A DNA stretch of 64,000 bases from Hyphococcus sp. GTDB lineage: Bacteria; Pseudomonadota; Alphaproteobacteria; Caulobacterales; Parvularculaceae. A program made the translations under genes and the position numbers. The notes beneath the pieces were generated by a model, which searched no databases, was not told where the DNA came from, and saw only the letters and a program-made list of their open reading frames with translations. The stretch's first letter is position 1; each line of letters opens with the position of its first letter. Shown piece after piece: positions 16,417 through 26,200 of this stretch. The stretch is taken from NCBI GenBank assembly GCA_028284345.1, contig JANQRY010000003.1, positions 372,001 through 436,000 on the forward strand, in the 5' to 3' direction.

Positions 16417-17823
16417 ATGACCGCGCCCGCTCATCACGACTATCACGTCAAGGACATCAGTCTCGCCGACTACGGCCGCCGCGAGATCGAAATCGCCGAA
16501 ACCGAAATGCCGGGCCTGATGGCGACGCGCGAAGAGTACGGCGCCGCGCAACCGCTGAAAGGCGCGCGTATCGCCGGCTCCCTGCACATGACCATCCAGA
16601 CCGCCGTGCTGATCGAAACACTGCAGGCCCTTGGCGCCGATGTGCGCTGGGCTTCCTGCAACATCTATTCGACCCAAGACCATGCCGCCGCCGCCATCGC
16701 CGCCGCCGGCACGCCGGTCTTCGCGTTCAAGGGCGAGACGCTGGAAGAGTACTGGGACCTTGCCGACAAGATCTTCGAATGGCCAAATGGCGAAACCGCC
16801 AACATGATCCTCGACGATGGCGGCGACGCGACCCTGCTTATTCTTCTCGGCGCGGATGCGGAAAAAGACCCGTCGATCCTCGATCATCCGTCTAATGAAG
16901 AAGAAACGGCGCTCTTTGAAACCATCAAACGCCGGCTCGCGAAACAGCCGGACTGGTATTCAAAGGTCAAAGCCAACATCAAAGGCGTCACGGAAGAAAC
17001 GACCACCGGCGTGTTGCGGCTTTACCAGCGCCAGAAAAAGGGAACGCTCCCCTTCCCTGCGATCAACGTCAACGACTCCGTCACCAAGTCGAAATTCGAC
17101 AACAAATATGGCTGCAAGGAATCCCTCGTCGACGGCATTCGCCGCGGCACCGACGTGATGATGGCGGGCAAGGTCGCGCTCGTCGCGGGCTATGGCGACG
17201 TGGGCAAAGGCTCCGCCGCGAGCTTACAGGGCGCCGGCGCCCGGGTCATGGTGACGGAGATCGACCCGATCTGCGCACTGCAGGCGGCGATGGACGGCTA
17301 TGAAGTCGTCACCATGGAAGAAGGCGCGCCGCGCGCCGACATCATCATCACCGCTACCGGCAACAAGGACGTGCTCACCGTCGATCACATGCGCAACCTC
17401 AAAGACATGGCCATCGTCGGCAATATCGGCCATTTCGACAATGAGATTCAGGTCGAGGGCCTTAAGAATTTCAAATGGGCGAACGTCAAGGACCAGGTCG
17501 ACATGATCACCTTCCCGGAAGGCAACCGCATGTTGCTTTTGTCTCAGGGTCGCCTTCTCAATCTCGGCAACGCCACCGGCCACCCCTCCTTCGTCATGTC
17601 GGCGTCCTTCACCAATCAGACCCTGGCGCAGATCGAACTTTGGACCAAGGGCGATCAGTACAAGAATGAAGTCTACATTCTGCCCAAGCATCTCGACGAG
17701 AAGGTCGCGAAACTCCACCTCGACAAGATCGGCGCAACCCTGACGAAACTGTCCGAAGAACAGGCGGACTATATCGGCGTCGATATTGAGGGACCGTTTA
17801 AGACCGATCACTATCGGTATTAG
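16417..17823 (+). CDS. ahcY: Adenosylhomocysteinase
   Basis: Hydrolyses S-adenosylhomocysteine to adenosine and homocysteine with bound NAD, which clears the product of methyltransferases. The 468 aa contain the family blocks: [21 protein letters not shown] near residue 48, the [15 protein letters not shown] segment near 225, the NAD site [10 protein letters not shown] near 262, [10 protein letters not shown], and the C-terminal KTDHYRY. AAGGA lies 9 bp before the ATG. A strong terminator follows about 100 bp after the stop. Regulation probably acts through the palindrome at 16327-16346. In several alphaproteobacteria ahcY lies near divL, as here. Confidence 0.98.
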   Translation: MTAPAHHDYHVKDISLADYGRREIEIAETEMPGLMATREEYGAAQPLKGARIAGSLHMTIQTAVLIETLQALGADVRWASCNIYSTQDHAAAAIAAAGTPVFAFKGETLEEYWDLADKIFEWPNGETANMILDDGGDATLLILLGADAEKDPSILDHPSNEEETALFETIKRRLAKQPDWYSKVKANIKGVTEETTTGVLRLYQRQKKGTLPFPAINVNDSVTKSKFDNKYGCKESLVDGIRRGTDVMMAGKVALVAGYGDVGKGSAASLQGAGARVMVTEIDPICALQAAMDGYEVVTMEEGAPRADIIITATGNKDVLTVDHMRNLKDMAIVGNIGHFDNEIQVEGLKNFKWANVKDQVDMITFPEGNRMLLLSQGRLLNLGNATGHPSFVMSASFTNQTLAQIELWTKGDQYKNEVYILPKHLDEKVAKLHLDKIGATLTKLSEEQADYIGVDIEGPFKTDHYRY

Positions 17824-17875
17824 GCTGGCTAGACCGTCTACTGATGAAATAATTTAACACATGCCTCCCTGGACT

Positions 17876-17889
17876 CCGGCTTTCGCCGG
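17876..17889. repeat. Short CCGGC-TTTC-GCCGG hairpin after ahcY
   Basis: A compact 5-bp stem with a TTTC loop in the context CTGGACTCCGGCTTTCGCCG. It resembles the hairpin at 37689-37704 (CCCGGC-GAAA-GCCGGG), seen from the other strand. This looks like one scattered intergenic hairpin family in the genome. Confidence 0.5.
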
Positions 17890-17924
17890 GGAGAACGGAG
17901 AGGGTTTTGTTCAAATTAAATCCG

Positions 17925-17963
17925 GAACGCGGCGCAATTTTTCCTTGCGCCGCGTTCTTTTTT
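17925..17963 (+). terminator. Rho-independent terminator of ahcY
   Basis: Perfect 13-bp stem GAACGCGGCGCAA/TTGCGCCGCGTTC (17925-17937 with 17945-17957), a 7-nt loop, then six T residues (17958-17963). It separates ahcY from the TonB-like gene. Confidence 0.93.
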
Positions 17964-18103
17964 GCGCCATGATGCTACATATGTCGCAACCATCGTGAAG
18001 ATGCGTCGCGACGCCGAACTCCGTATGCGAATCAGCCCTCGCAGCGGCGCCGATTTGCGCGCCGACCCTTTGCGGCGCGCGCCAACTTGGATGGAGGCGC
18101 AAG

Positions 18104-18685
18104 ATGCTCGCCCTACGCTGGATTGCCGGAACGCCCGTCGCCGCCCTGATTACCGCCGCCCTGTTCGCCATGATGGCGGCGATGATCAGCCAGCCGGTCG
18201 CCGGCTGGACAACGCCGAAACCGACCCCGCGCATCGTTATTACGCGGAAAATTATCGAAACGCGGCCCTTGCCGCCCAAGCCGCTTCCGCCGCTGAAGGA
18301 AGACCCGCCGCCGATTGAAATCCAGCCGGCCGGCGCCGGCGAGAAACCGACGATCCCGATGGAGACGCCAGACCATACGCCGGCGGAAGCCGGCCCGAAG
18401 GGCGGCGCGGGCGTTGTCGTCGCCCCGCTTATTCGCGTGGCGCCCGCCTATCCGGAGCGCTGCCGGGCGCGCGGGGCGGAGGGGACCGTCCTCGTGCAGT
18501 TCGACGTCGCCGCCGACGGCAGCGTCGTCAATCCGGTGATCATCGAATCCTCGGATCGCTGCTTCGACCGCACGGTGCTGAAGGCGGTCTCAGGATGGAA
18601 ATATCCGCCGGCGACGAGGGGCGGTCGGGCGGCGGCGCGCTATGGCGTGGTGGAGCGATTCAGCTTTGAAATTGAAGGGGAATAG
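18104..18685 (+). CDS. TonB-family energy transducer
   Basis: The 193 aa have a short N-terminus and one membrane helix (residues about 8-28), a Pro/Glu-rich periplasmic linker (TRPLPPKPLPPLKEDPPP and onward), and a C-terminal TonB domain: VAPAYPERCRARGAEGTVLV near residue 112, then DVAADGSVVNPVII and VSGWKYPPA. TonB proteins pass ExbB/ExbD energy to outer-membrane receptors; no exbBD or receptor is seen nearby. The two Cys in the TonB domain (in ERCRA and DRCFD) are a common disulfide pattern. GGAGG lies about 6 bp before the ATG. Confidence 0.88.
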   Translation: MLALRWIAGTPVAALITAALFAMMAAMISQPVAGWTTPKPTPRIVITRKIIETRPLPPKPLPPLKEDPPPIEIQPAGAGEKPTIPMETPDHTPAEAGPKGGAGVVVAPLIRVAPAYPERCRARGAEGTVLVQFDVAADGSVVNPVIIESSDRCFDRTVLKAVSGWKYPPATRGGRAAARYGVVERFSFEIEGE

Positions 18686-18870
18686 CGCCCCGCAATCTGT
18701 TGAAAACTTCACGGGCCTTAACGGCGATTCCGCGCTATTGGCTCTAGCGAGTCATCGCCGAACAAGTACATATTGCGCTTTCGTGCTTGGGGCGCACTAA
18801 ATCTGGGCGAATCTGCCTAGATTTGTTGTTTATGCGCCTTTTGGGGGGAACGGCGAGGGTGAGACGCAGT

Positions 18871-21528
18871 ATGCGGCGATTGGTCGATTTCCTGGCAGGC
18901 GTTTCGGCGGCCCTTCTGGCGGCGGGCGGCGCGTTTGCGCAGGACGCGGCCGTCGGCGAGCCGGCGGGTTTCACCGTCGATCCCCTGATCGCCGCGGCGG
19001 CCGGCGCGGTGGCGCTCGCCTGCGCGGCCATGCTCTGGGCCTATCGCGTTTCCGCCTCGACGCGCCACCAGTCGCTCCACTGGTCAAAGCGCCTTGCGGA
19101 AATGGAAGCCCGGCTTGAAAAGTCCGACGCCGTCCTGTCGGCCCATCCCGGACTGGTGTTGGTCTGGGAAGACGATAACGACGCCGTCGAATCGGGCTGG
19201 GGCGATCCGAAAATTCTCGGCGGTCCGGCGGCGCTCGCCTCCCTCCTCTCCTTCTCCCGGGAAGACGGCGAAACGCCGAAAACCCCGGTCGACACGCTGC
19301 TGAGCGCCCTCGGCAATCTGCCCGTGGACGAGGACGACGCGGCACCCACGGGAACCCTGCGCGAAAAAGTCCTCGATCTGCGCGCCCATGGGGTCGCCTT
19401 TTCCGGCGTCGTCGTCACCCAGGACGGGCGCTCAATCGAAGTCGACGGACGGGTCGCCGGCGGTCAGGTCGCCCTTTGGATGACCGATCCCGCCGTGCGC
19501 ATGGCCGAAGACGGCGCCATTGTCGGCGCGGTGCGCGAACGCGCAACGGATCTCCACGGCGCCCATGCGCTGCTTGAGCGGGCGCCGACGCCAGCCTGGC
19601 GCCGCGATGCGGACCTTGCCCTTGTCTGGGTCAACCGCGCCTATGTGGAAGCCGTTGAGGCGGCGAGCGCCGCCGATGTCGTGCGTCAGCAGATCGAACT
19701 CGACCCGGCCCTGCGCAAGCTCGCCGGCGATGCCTCCACATCGCGAAAACCCGCCGAAGGCGGCGTCATCATCAACACAAAAGGCGAACGGCGCGTCTTC
19801 CGCATCATTGAGACGCCGCTCCACGGCTCCGGCGACGCGGCCCTTGGCGGCCTCGCCATCGACGCCTCGGAACTCGACAAGGCGAAGTCCGACCTCAAAC
19901 AGCATATCGAAGCGAACCAGCGCACGCTTGATCAGATCCCCACGGCGGTCGCCATCTTCGGCGCCAGCCAGAACCTCGTTTATCACAACCGCGCGTTTCA
20001 GGAGCTTTGGGCGCTCGACGACGCGGCTCTCTCGGGCCGCGCCTATCACGGCGAAATCCTCGACGATCTGCGCTTCGCCGGCAAACTCCCGGAACCGGCG
20101 GATTACGACGCCTGGAAAACGGAGCAGCTTTCTCTCTATACGGAGAATGTCGGCCCGTCAGGCTCGGCGCGCGAAGGCGGCTCGCCCGACGAGATCTGGC
20201 ACCTGCCGGACGGGCGCGCCCTTCACCTGTCGAAAGAACGCCACCCCCTTGGCGGCGTCGTCGTCGCCTTTGACGACATCACCGAAAAGATCGCACTCGA
20301 AGCCCGCTTCAATACGCAGTTGAACGTCCAGAAAGCGACGCTCAACAATCTCGCGGAAGCCGTCGCCGTTTTCAGCGCCGACGGCACGCTGCGCCTTCAC
20401 AACAAGGCGTTTGAAGAGTTGTGGCGCATCGCGCCGGCGCGCCTCTCGGCCAACCCGCATATCGACGATATTGCGACACACCTCCTCGCCAAGACCGCCG
20501 GCGGCGACGGCGGCGTCGCCATGATCAAACGCGCAGCCACGTCGAAATCGCCGGAAGACCGCAAATCGGCCGCGGGCGTTGAGATCTCCATGCGCGACGG
20601 CCGCGCCGTTTCCTTCGGCGTCGAACCGCTTCCCGACGGCGCGACGCTCGTCCATTTCCTCGACATCACAGACTCCAAGGAACGGGAAAAGGAACTGAAA
20701 GAACGAAACGCCATTCTCGAACAGGCGGACCGGCTGAAATCGAAATTCGTCGATCACGTGTCGTACCAACTGCGCACGCCGCTGTCGGCCATTATCGGCT
20801 TTTCCGAAATGCTCGACGGACAGATGTTCGGCCTGCTGAATGATCGACAGAAAGACTATGTGGCGAGCGTTCTGTCGGCGTCCTACCATTTGCGCGACCT
20901 GATCAACGACATCATCGACCTTGCGGCTATTGACGCCGGCAAACTCGAACTCGACCGCGGGCCGACAAACATCCGCGCCCTCCTTGAAAGCGCGGCGACC
21001 TTCTCCGCCCTCAAGGCCGAGGACACGCAAGTCGTCCTCAAAGTCGACTGCGCCAAGGACATCGGCGAGGCGGCGCTCGACGAACGCCGCGTCAAACAGA
21101 TGTTGTTTAACCTGCTTTCCAACGCCTTTTCCTACACCGGCGCGGGCGGTTCGGTGACCCTTGGCGCGCGCCGGGAAAACGGCGTCATCAAGATCTGGGT
21201 CGAAGACACCGGCCGCGGCGTTTCGCCGGAAGACCAGGCCAAGGTGTTCGACGCCTTTGAAAGCCGCGGCCCCAGCGCCGGCGCCGGCCTCGGCCTGTCG
21301 CTGGTCGACCGTTTCGCCCGCCTCCATGGCGGCTGGACGCGGCTCGACTCCCATGAGGGCCAAGGGGCCCGCGTCACCTGCTATCTGCCGGAGACAGTCG
21401 CCGCGCCGGAAACCACCAGCGCCGCGGAGCCCGCCGCCGAGACCGAAGAAGCGCCGCGTAAGCGCAAACGGGTCAAACGCAAGGCCCGGAGCCGGCGCGC
21501 CACGGCGCAGGCCCACGCCGCCGAGTAA
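18871..21528 (+). CDS. divL: DivL-like tyrosine 'histidine kinase', cell-cycle regulator
   Basis: The 885 aa comprise a signal-like N-terminus ending GGAFAQ, a membrane helix (about residues 38-57), several PAS-type modules (for example LDQIPTAVAIFGASQNLVYHNRAF and LNNLAEAVAVFSADGTLRLHNKAF), a dimerisation helix pair and a HATPase domain with DTGRGVSPED and GAGLGLSLVDRF. At the H-box the sequence is DHVSYQLRTPLSAI: tyrosine (residue 632) stands where kinases have the phosphorylated His. That is the signature of DivL, which in Caulobacter binds DivK and tunes CckA and CtrA at the pole. I start at the ATG preceded by GAGGGTGAG; in-frame codons 13 and 28 codons earlier have no ribosome site. The basic C-terminal tail (PRKRKRVKRKARSRR) is unusual. 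Three GANTC sites lie upstream. Confidence 0.88.
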   Translation: MRRLVDFLAGVSAALLAAGGAFAQDAAVGEPAGFTVDPLIAAAAGAVALACAAMLWAYRVSASTRHQSLHWSKRLAEMEARLEKSDAVLSAHPGLVLVWEDDNDAVESGWGDPKILGGPAALASLLSFSREDGETPKTPVDTLLSALGNLPVDEDDAAPTGTLREKVLDLRAHGVAFSGVVVTQDGRSIEVDGRVAGGQVALWMTDPAVRMAEDGAIVGAVRERATDLHGAHALLERAPTPAWRRDADLALVWVNRAYVEAVEAASAADVVRQQIELDPALRKLAGDASTSRKPAEGGVIINTKGERRVFRIIETPLHGSGDAALGGLAIDASELDKAKSDLKQHIEANQRTLDQIPTAVAIFGASQNLVYHNRAFQELWALDDAALSGRAYHGEILDDLRFAGKLPEPADYDAWKTEQLSLYTENVGPSGSAREGGSPDEIWHLPDGRALHLSKERHPLGGVVVAFDDITEKIALEARFNTQLNVQKATLNNLAEAVAVFSADGTLRLHNKAFEELWRIAPARLSANPHIDDIATHLLAKTAGGDGGVAMIKRAATSKSPEDRKSAAGVEISMRDGRAVSFGVEPLPDGATLVHFLDITDSKEREKELKERNAILEQADRLKSKFVDHVSYQLRTPLSAIIGFSEMLDGQMFGLLNDRQKDYVASVLSASYHLRDLINDIIDLAAIDAGKLELDRGPTNIRALLESAATFSALKAEDTQVVLKVDCAKDIGEAALDERRVKQMLFNLLSNAFSYTGAGGSVTLGARRENGVIKIWVEDTGRGVSPEDQAKVFDAFESRGPSAGAGLGLSLVDRFARLHGGWTRLDSHEGQGARVTCYLPETVAAPETTSAAEPAAETEEAPRKRKRVKRKARSRRATAQAHAAE

Positions 21529-21605
21529 CCGGCCCCTCGCGCTTTTCGCAACAATTTCACCGGCGCCACTTTTGCGCCGACATTTCCGGCGATAAGACGG
21601 CCCTC

Positions 21606-22253
21606 ATGCCGTTTTTCGCCGTTCTCCTCTCCGCATTCACGCTCGCCCCGGCCGAAGCCTCGGACCGGTATCTCGATTGTCTCCTACTGATTGAAAGGGA
21701 CATCGAACTCGGCCGGCGCGCGGCGCAGATCTGGGCCGGCGAAGGCGGCGGCGCCTCGGCCCAGCATTGCCTCGCCATGGCCGACATCGCCGCCGGCTTT
21801 GGAAAGCTCGGCGCGGCGCGTCTTGAAGACATCGCCAAACGAAGCGACGCCGGCGACGATCTGGTGCGCGCGCGCCTTTACGCGCAGGCCGCCGAAGCCT
21901 GGCTTGAGGTTGAAGAAAAGGCGTTTGCCAAAACAGCGCTCGCCGCGGCGTTCGCCCACGCCCCCGACGCTGGCGAACTGCACCTGACCGATGCAAAGAT
22001 CAAAGCCGCCGACGAGGACTGGCACCACGTTATCACCGCAATCTCCACAGCGGAAAAAGCAGGCATCGCGTCCGCCGACGGATTTGTCTTGCGCGGGCGC
22101 GCGCGGCTCGCCATCGGCGATACGGAAGGCGCCGCCGTTGACGCGGTCAACGCTCTCAGCATCGAGCCGACGAATATCGACGCCCTGACTCTGCGCGGCG
22201 ACGTTCAGCGGGCCGGCGTGCAGATCGATGTTTCCCTGAGCAAGCAGGAATAA
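21606..22253 (+). CDS. Exported TPR-like protein of unknown function
   Basis: The 215 aa begin with a short signal peptide (MPFFAVLLSAFTLAPAEAS, cut near residue 18). Helical repeats follow, including CLLLIERDIELGRRAAQIWA, then LYAQAAEAWLEVEEKAFAKT and GFVLRGRARLAIGDTEGAAV with typical TPR spacing near residues 155-195. No enzyme motif is visible. It lies 77 bp after divL on the same strand, so it may share its transcript; a periplasmic scaffold role is only a guess. Confidence 0.72.
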   Translation: MPFFAVLLSAFTLAPAEASDRYLDCLLLIERDIELGRRAAQIWAGEGGGASAQHCLAMADIAAGFGKLGAARLEDIAKRSDAGDDLVRARLYAQAAEAWLEVEEKAFAKTALAAAFAHAPDAGELHLTDAKIKAADEDWHHVITAISTAEKAGIASADGFVLRGRARLAIGDTEGAAVDAVNALSIEPTNIDALTLRGDVQRAGVQIDVSLSKQE

Positions 22254-22320
22254 CGCGCGCAGATTTCGCTTTGCCTGGCGCGCGCCCGTCAAAGCGCGCC
22301 GGGGCCGCCGCAACCGTCTG

Positions 22321-22335
22321 TTAACCATTGGTTAA
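22321..22335. promoter_or_regulatory. CtrA-type box TTAA-N7-TTAA
   Basis: TTAA at 22321-22324 and TTAA at 22332-22335 with exactly seven bases between: the full consensus for the cell-cycle regulator CtrA of alphaproteobacteria. It is 50 bp upstream of the membrane-protein gene at 22386 and in the otherwise GC-rich gap after the TPR-like gene. Confidence 0.72.
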
Positions 22336-22385
22336 GGAATGGCCCCTCTCATCGTTTGCAGGGCGGCTCGGCGGAATTCGCAACC

Positions 22386-23123
22386 ATGGCTGACGCGTCA
22401 GCGAACGGCAAAACGATCAAGGAATTGCAGCAACTGGCGCAGGAAGCGCCGGCCCGCGCACGCCCGCGCCGGAAGAAACCGTCCCGCGCCGCCTTGCTGG
22501 AAGCGATCGACCTTCTGTCGCGCTGGAGCGCGGCCGGTCTCGCGGTGATCGCCGGCATTGGCGTTTATCTGTCGATTACGGTGGGCCGCGCTTATCCCGC
22601 GCGCGCCGCCGCCTGGGCCTTGATGCTGCTCGCCGCGCTTTATGTTTGCCGGCGCCTGCAATTGCAGTTTCGGGCCGGCGCGGAGATCGCCGCCCATCCG
22701 TTTCGCTGGCGCGCGTCTTTCGCCTCATGCCTGTGCGTCCTTGGCGTCGCCTTTGCGAGCGCGCCGATCCTGCTGACGCCGGTCGACGCCGCGCCGATGC
22801 TGGCGGCGCAAGCCGCGGCGCTGACCTTGGGCGGCGCATTTTGCGCTGCAATCTTCTTCAGCGCCCATCTCAACAGCGCCGTCGCGATCTGCCTGCCCGG
22901 CGCCGTCTTTCCGCTGCTGGCGGCCTGGCGCAGCGGCGACGCCGGCGCCGCGGCCTACGCATCTTTCGCAGCTGCAACAGGCGCCGCCCTGATCCTCGTC
23001 GTGCGATACGCGGTCGCCAACCGCTTGTCCCTTCGCCACCCCCGCACGACCCTGTTGCGCGGGGAAGCAAGCCGCGGCGAGCGCGATCATCGGGCCGGTG
23101 TCACGGACCGCCAAACGGCGTAG
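22386..23123 (+). CDS. Multi-pass membrane protein of unknown function
   Basis: The 245 aa have a charged cytoplasmic N-terminus with a KELQQLAQEAPARARPRRKK stretch, then about six hydrophobic segments (AAGLAVIAGIGVYLSITVG, AAAWALMLLAALYVC, FASCLCVLGVAFASAPILL, AAALTLGGAFCAAIFFSAH, AVAICLPGAVFPLLAA, AAATGAALILVVRYAV) and a basic C-terminal tail. I recognise no family. The start is the ATG giving MADASANGKT; an in-frame TTG ten codons earlier is less likely. A perfect CtrA-type box lies 50 bp upstream, suggesting cell-cycle-dependent expression. Confidence 0.65.
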   Translation: MADASANGKTIKELQQLAQEAPARARPRRKKPSRAALLEAIDLLSRWSAAGLAVIAGIGVYLSITVGRAYPARAAAWALMLLAALYVCRRLQLQFRAGAEIAAHPFRWRASFASCLCVLGVAFASAPILLTPVDAAPMLAAQAAALTLGGAFCAAIFFSAHLNSAVAICLPGAVFPLLAAWRSGDAGAAAYASFAAATGAALILVVRYAVANRLSLRHPRTTLLRGEASRGERDHRAGVTDRQTA

Positions 23124-23233
23124 ACAAGCCGGCCCGACAGGCCCGATAATTTGACGTTAATCCGTTAGACATAAGCTCCGCCTTCACGCTATGAGGGCGG
23201 CAAATCTATATCTCTTAACGACGAGGCGGGGCG

Positions 23234-26200
23234 ATGCCAGAGGGCTTCCTGACCGAAATCGATGACGAGATTCTCATCAATGTCATTGAGACGGCCAAAA
23301 CAAAAAAAATCGGCGACTTCGACAAGGACGGCCTGCCCGTCAAACCGTACGGACGCTATCTTGAACAACTGGTGCGCTACGCCACCGGCGAGGATTCGAT
23401 CTGGGAAGATCCGGCCTCGCTGTTGATGCGCGCCGGCTGTGTCTGGGAGCAGGCGGCGACGCGCAAAGCCAACGAAAACAAGATCGCCCTGCGCGTTGAA
23501 GACGGCAAGGGATGGAACGACCGGCGGCTCGTGCTCGATATCGTGACCGACGACAAGCCGTTTCTTGTTGATTCCATTTCCGCGGCGCTCGCCGACGCGG
23601 GAAAACCGGTTTCGTTTTTCTCAAACGCTGTCATCGACGTTCGCAGAGATGCAAAAGGCCAGCGCCGCTTTGATGGCGAGGGCAAGATTGTCCGCGAGTC
23701 GCTCATTCACGCGGAAATGGACCCGCCCGTTTCCGACACCGATATTGATCGGCTTACGGACGATCTAAAGCGCGTTCTCGACGACGTCGCCGCGGCGGTC
23801 GGCGACTGGGAGCCCATGCGCGCGCGTCTTGGGGCGTGTATCTCGCAACTGGAAAAAACGCGCCTCACGGGCGTCGCGCGGGAAGACCAGCGCGAAGCGA
23901 TCGATTTCCTGAAATGGCTCTGGGACAATCGTTTCGCCTTTCTCGGCGTCCGCGCCTTCGCCTATAGCGACGACGGCGAGGTTCGCTTCGAAGCCGACGA
24001 AGGAAAGGACCTCGGCATCTTCAGGCGCGCCGACCGTAAGGTGCTGCGCTCGACATTCACGCCCAGCGGCGCCTTGGCCCCGGCGGTGCAGGAATTTCTG
24101 ACGTCGAACGAGCCGATCGTCATTACAAAATCGAGCACGGTCTCGCTCGTGCATCGCCGCGTCTACATGGATTACGTGGGCGTGAAGATGTATTCGCCGG
24201 ACGGCAATGTCATCGGCGAGGAACTGTTTGTCGGCCTGTTCACCGCCGAAGCCTATAACCGTCCGGCGACGGACATTCCGCTGATCCGCGCGAAACTCCA
24301 CGCCGTCCTCGACTCAACGGCGTTCGATCGCGGCGGGCACAACGAAAAAGCGCTTAGCAACATTCTCGAAACCTATCCGCGCGACGAACTCTTTCAGGCC
24401 GACGCCGATACGTTGCGCGACGCCTGTCTCGGCATTTTGCGACTATATAAACGGCCGCGCGTAAAGCTGTTTCTCCGGCGCGACCGGTTTGACCGCTTCG
24501 TGTCGGCGCTTGTGTTCATTCCGCGCGACCGGTTCAATACGGACATTCGCAGTCAGATCGGCGATCTCCTGGCGGAAACCTATAACGGCCGCGTCGTCAG
24601 TTTCTCGCCGTTTTTCGGCGATGCGGCGCTGGTGCGGGTGCATTTCATTATCGGCATCGACGCCGGCGCGCCGGAGGGGCCGGGCCTGCAGGCGCTGACC
24701 GCCGAGGTCCGCAAAATCTGCCGGAACTGGAGCGACGATCTTCTGGAAGCCATGCGCCGCGCCCATGACGGCGTCCTGCCCGTGGCGCTTTACGAAAAAT
24801 ACGAGCGCGCCTTTGGCGCGGGCTATATTGAACGGGCGGAGATCGCCGACACGCTGCGGGATATCGGCGCGCTGGAGCAGCTTGCCGATCGCCCGGCGAT
24901 CGCGCGCGCCTATCGCAAGGCGGGCGACGCCGCCCACACGGTCCGCCTCAAGATTTATCGCCGCGGCGGCCCCTTCCCCCTGTCGCGCCTTATTCCGACG
25001 ATCGAGAATATGGGCCTCAGCGTTATTCAGGAAGCCGGATACGACGTGGAGCCGGCGGGCGCCGACGACGAAATCATGTGGATCCATGATTTCCATACGG
25101 AGCAGCAAAATCGCCATTCCGTCGAGCTTGACGACGTTCGGCAGGGGTTCGAGACCGCCATGCTCGCCGTGCTTGACGGGCTGACGGAGGACGACCGGTT
25201 TAACGCCCTTGTTCTGACCGCCGGCGTCACCTGGCGCGAGGCGTGGATCCTGCGCGCGGCCGCGAAATATCATGTCCAGGCGGGATTTTCCTATTCGCAA
25301 AGCTATATGGAGGACGCGCTCCTCAATCATCCGGAAATTGCGCGCGGTCTGATTGCCGCGTTTCACGCGCGCTTCAATCCGGCCGGGGCGAAAAACGCGT
25401 CGAAGCGTGAAAAAGACGCCGCCGCGGCCGCGGGCGACATCCTCGACGCCCTCAATGACGTTCAAAGTCTCGCCGAGGACCGGATATTCCGGCGTTTCGT
25501 CAATCTGTTCTCATCGATCCTGCGCACGAATTTCTATCAGTTGACGGATGATGGCGGCGCAAAACCCTATATCTCCTTCAAAATCGACAGCGCGCAGATC
25601 GACGATCTGCCGGAACCGCGGCCCTATCGCGAGATCTTCGTCAGCGGTCCGCGCGTCGACGGCGTGCATTTGCGCTTTGGCCCGGTGGCGCGCGGGGGCC
25701 TCAGATGGTCGGACCGGCGCGAGGATTTTCGGACGGAAATTTTGGGGCTCGTTAAGGCCCAGCGTGTCAAGAACGCCGTCATCGTCCCGAATGGATCAAA
25801 AGGCGGGTTTTATCCGAAACAACTGCCCCAGACCGACGACCGCGCCGCGATCTACGAAGAAGGGCGCGAAGCCTACAAGCTCTTCATCCGCGGGCTTCTC
25901 GATCTGACGGACAACATCAAAAAGGGCGAGATCGTCCGTCCCGGGAGCATGGTTCTCTGGGACGACCCCGACCCCTATCTCGTCGTCGCCGCCGACAAGG
26001 GCACCGCCGCCTTCTCCGATACGGCGAACGCCATTTCCGAGGAATACGGCTTCTGGCTCGGCGACGCCTTCGCGTCGGGCGGCTCGGCCGGCTACGATCA
26101 CAAGGTCATGGGCATCACCGCCCGCGGCGCCTGGGAGGCGGTCAAGCGCCATTTCCGCGAAATGGGCAAGGACATCCAGTCCGAGCCCTTCACGGCGGCG

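Noticed and set aside
17962-18318. A plus-strand frame beginning before the TonB-like gene
   Set aside because: It overlaps the TonB gene in another frame; the TonB frame has the ribosome site, the membrane helix and the domain.
20158-21516. A 452-codon open frame on the minus strand
   Set aside because: It is antisense to divL, whose kinase motifs are unmistakable; the product is Arg/Gly/Phe-rich without recognisable domains.
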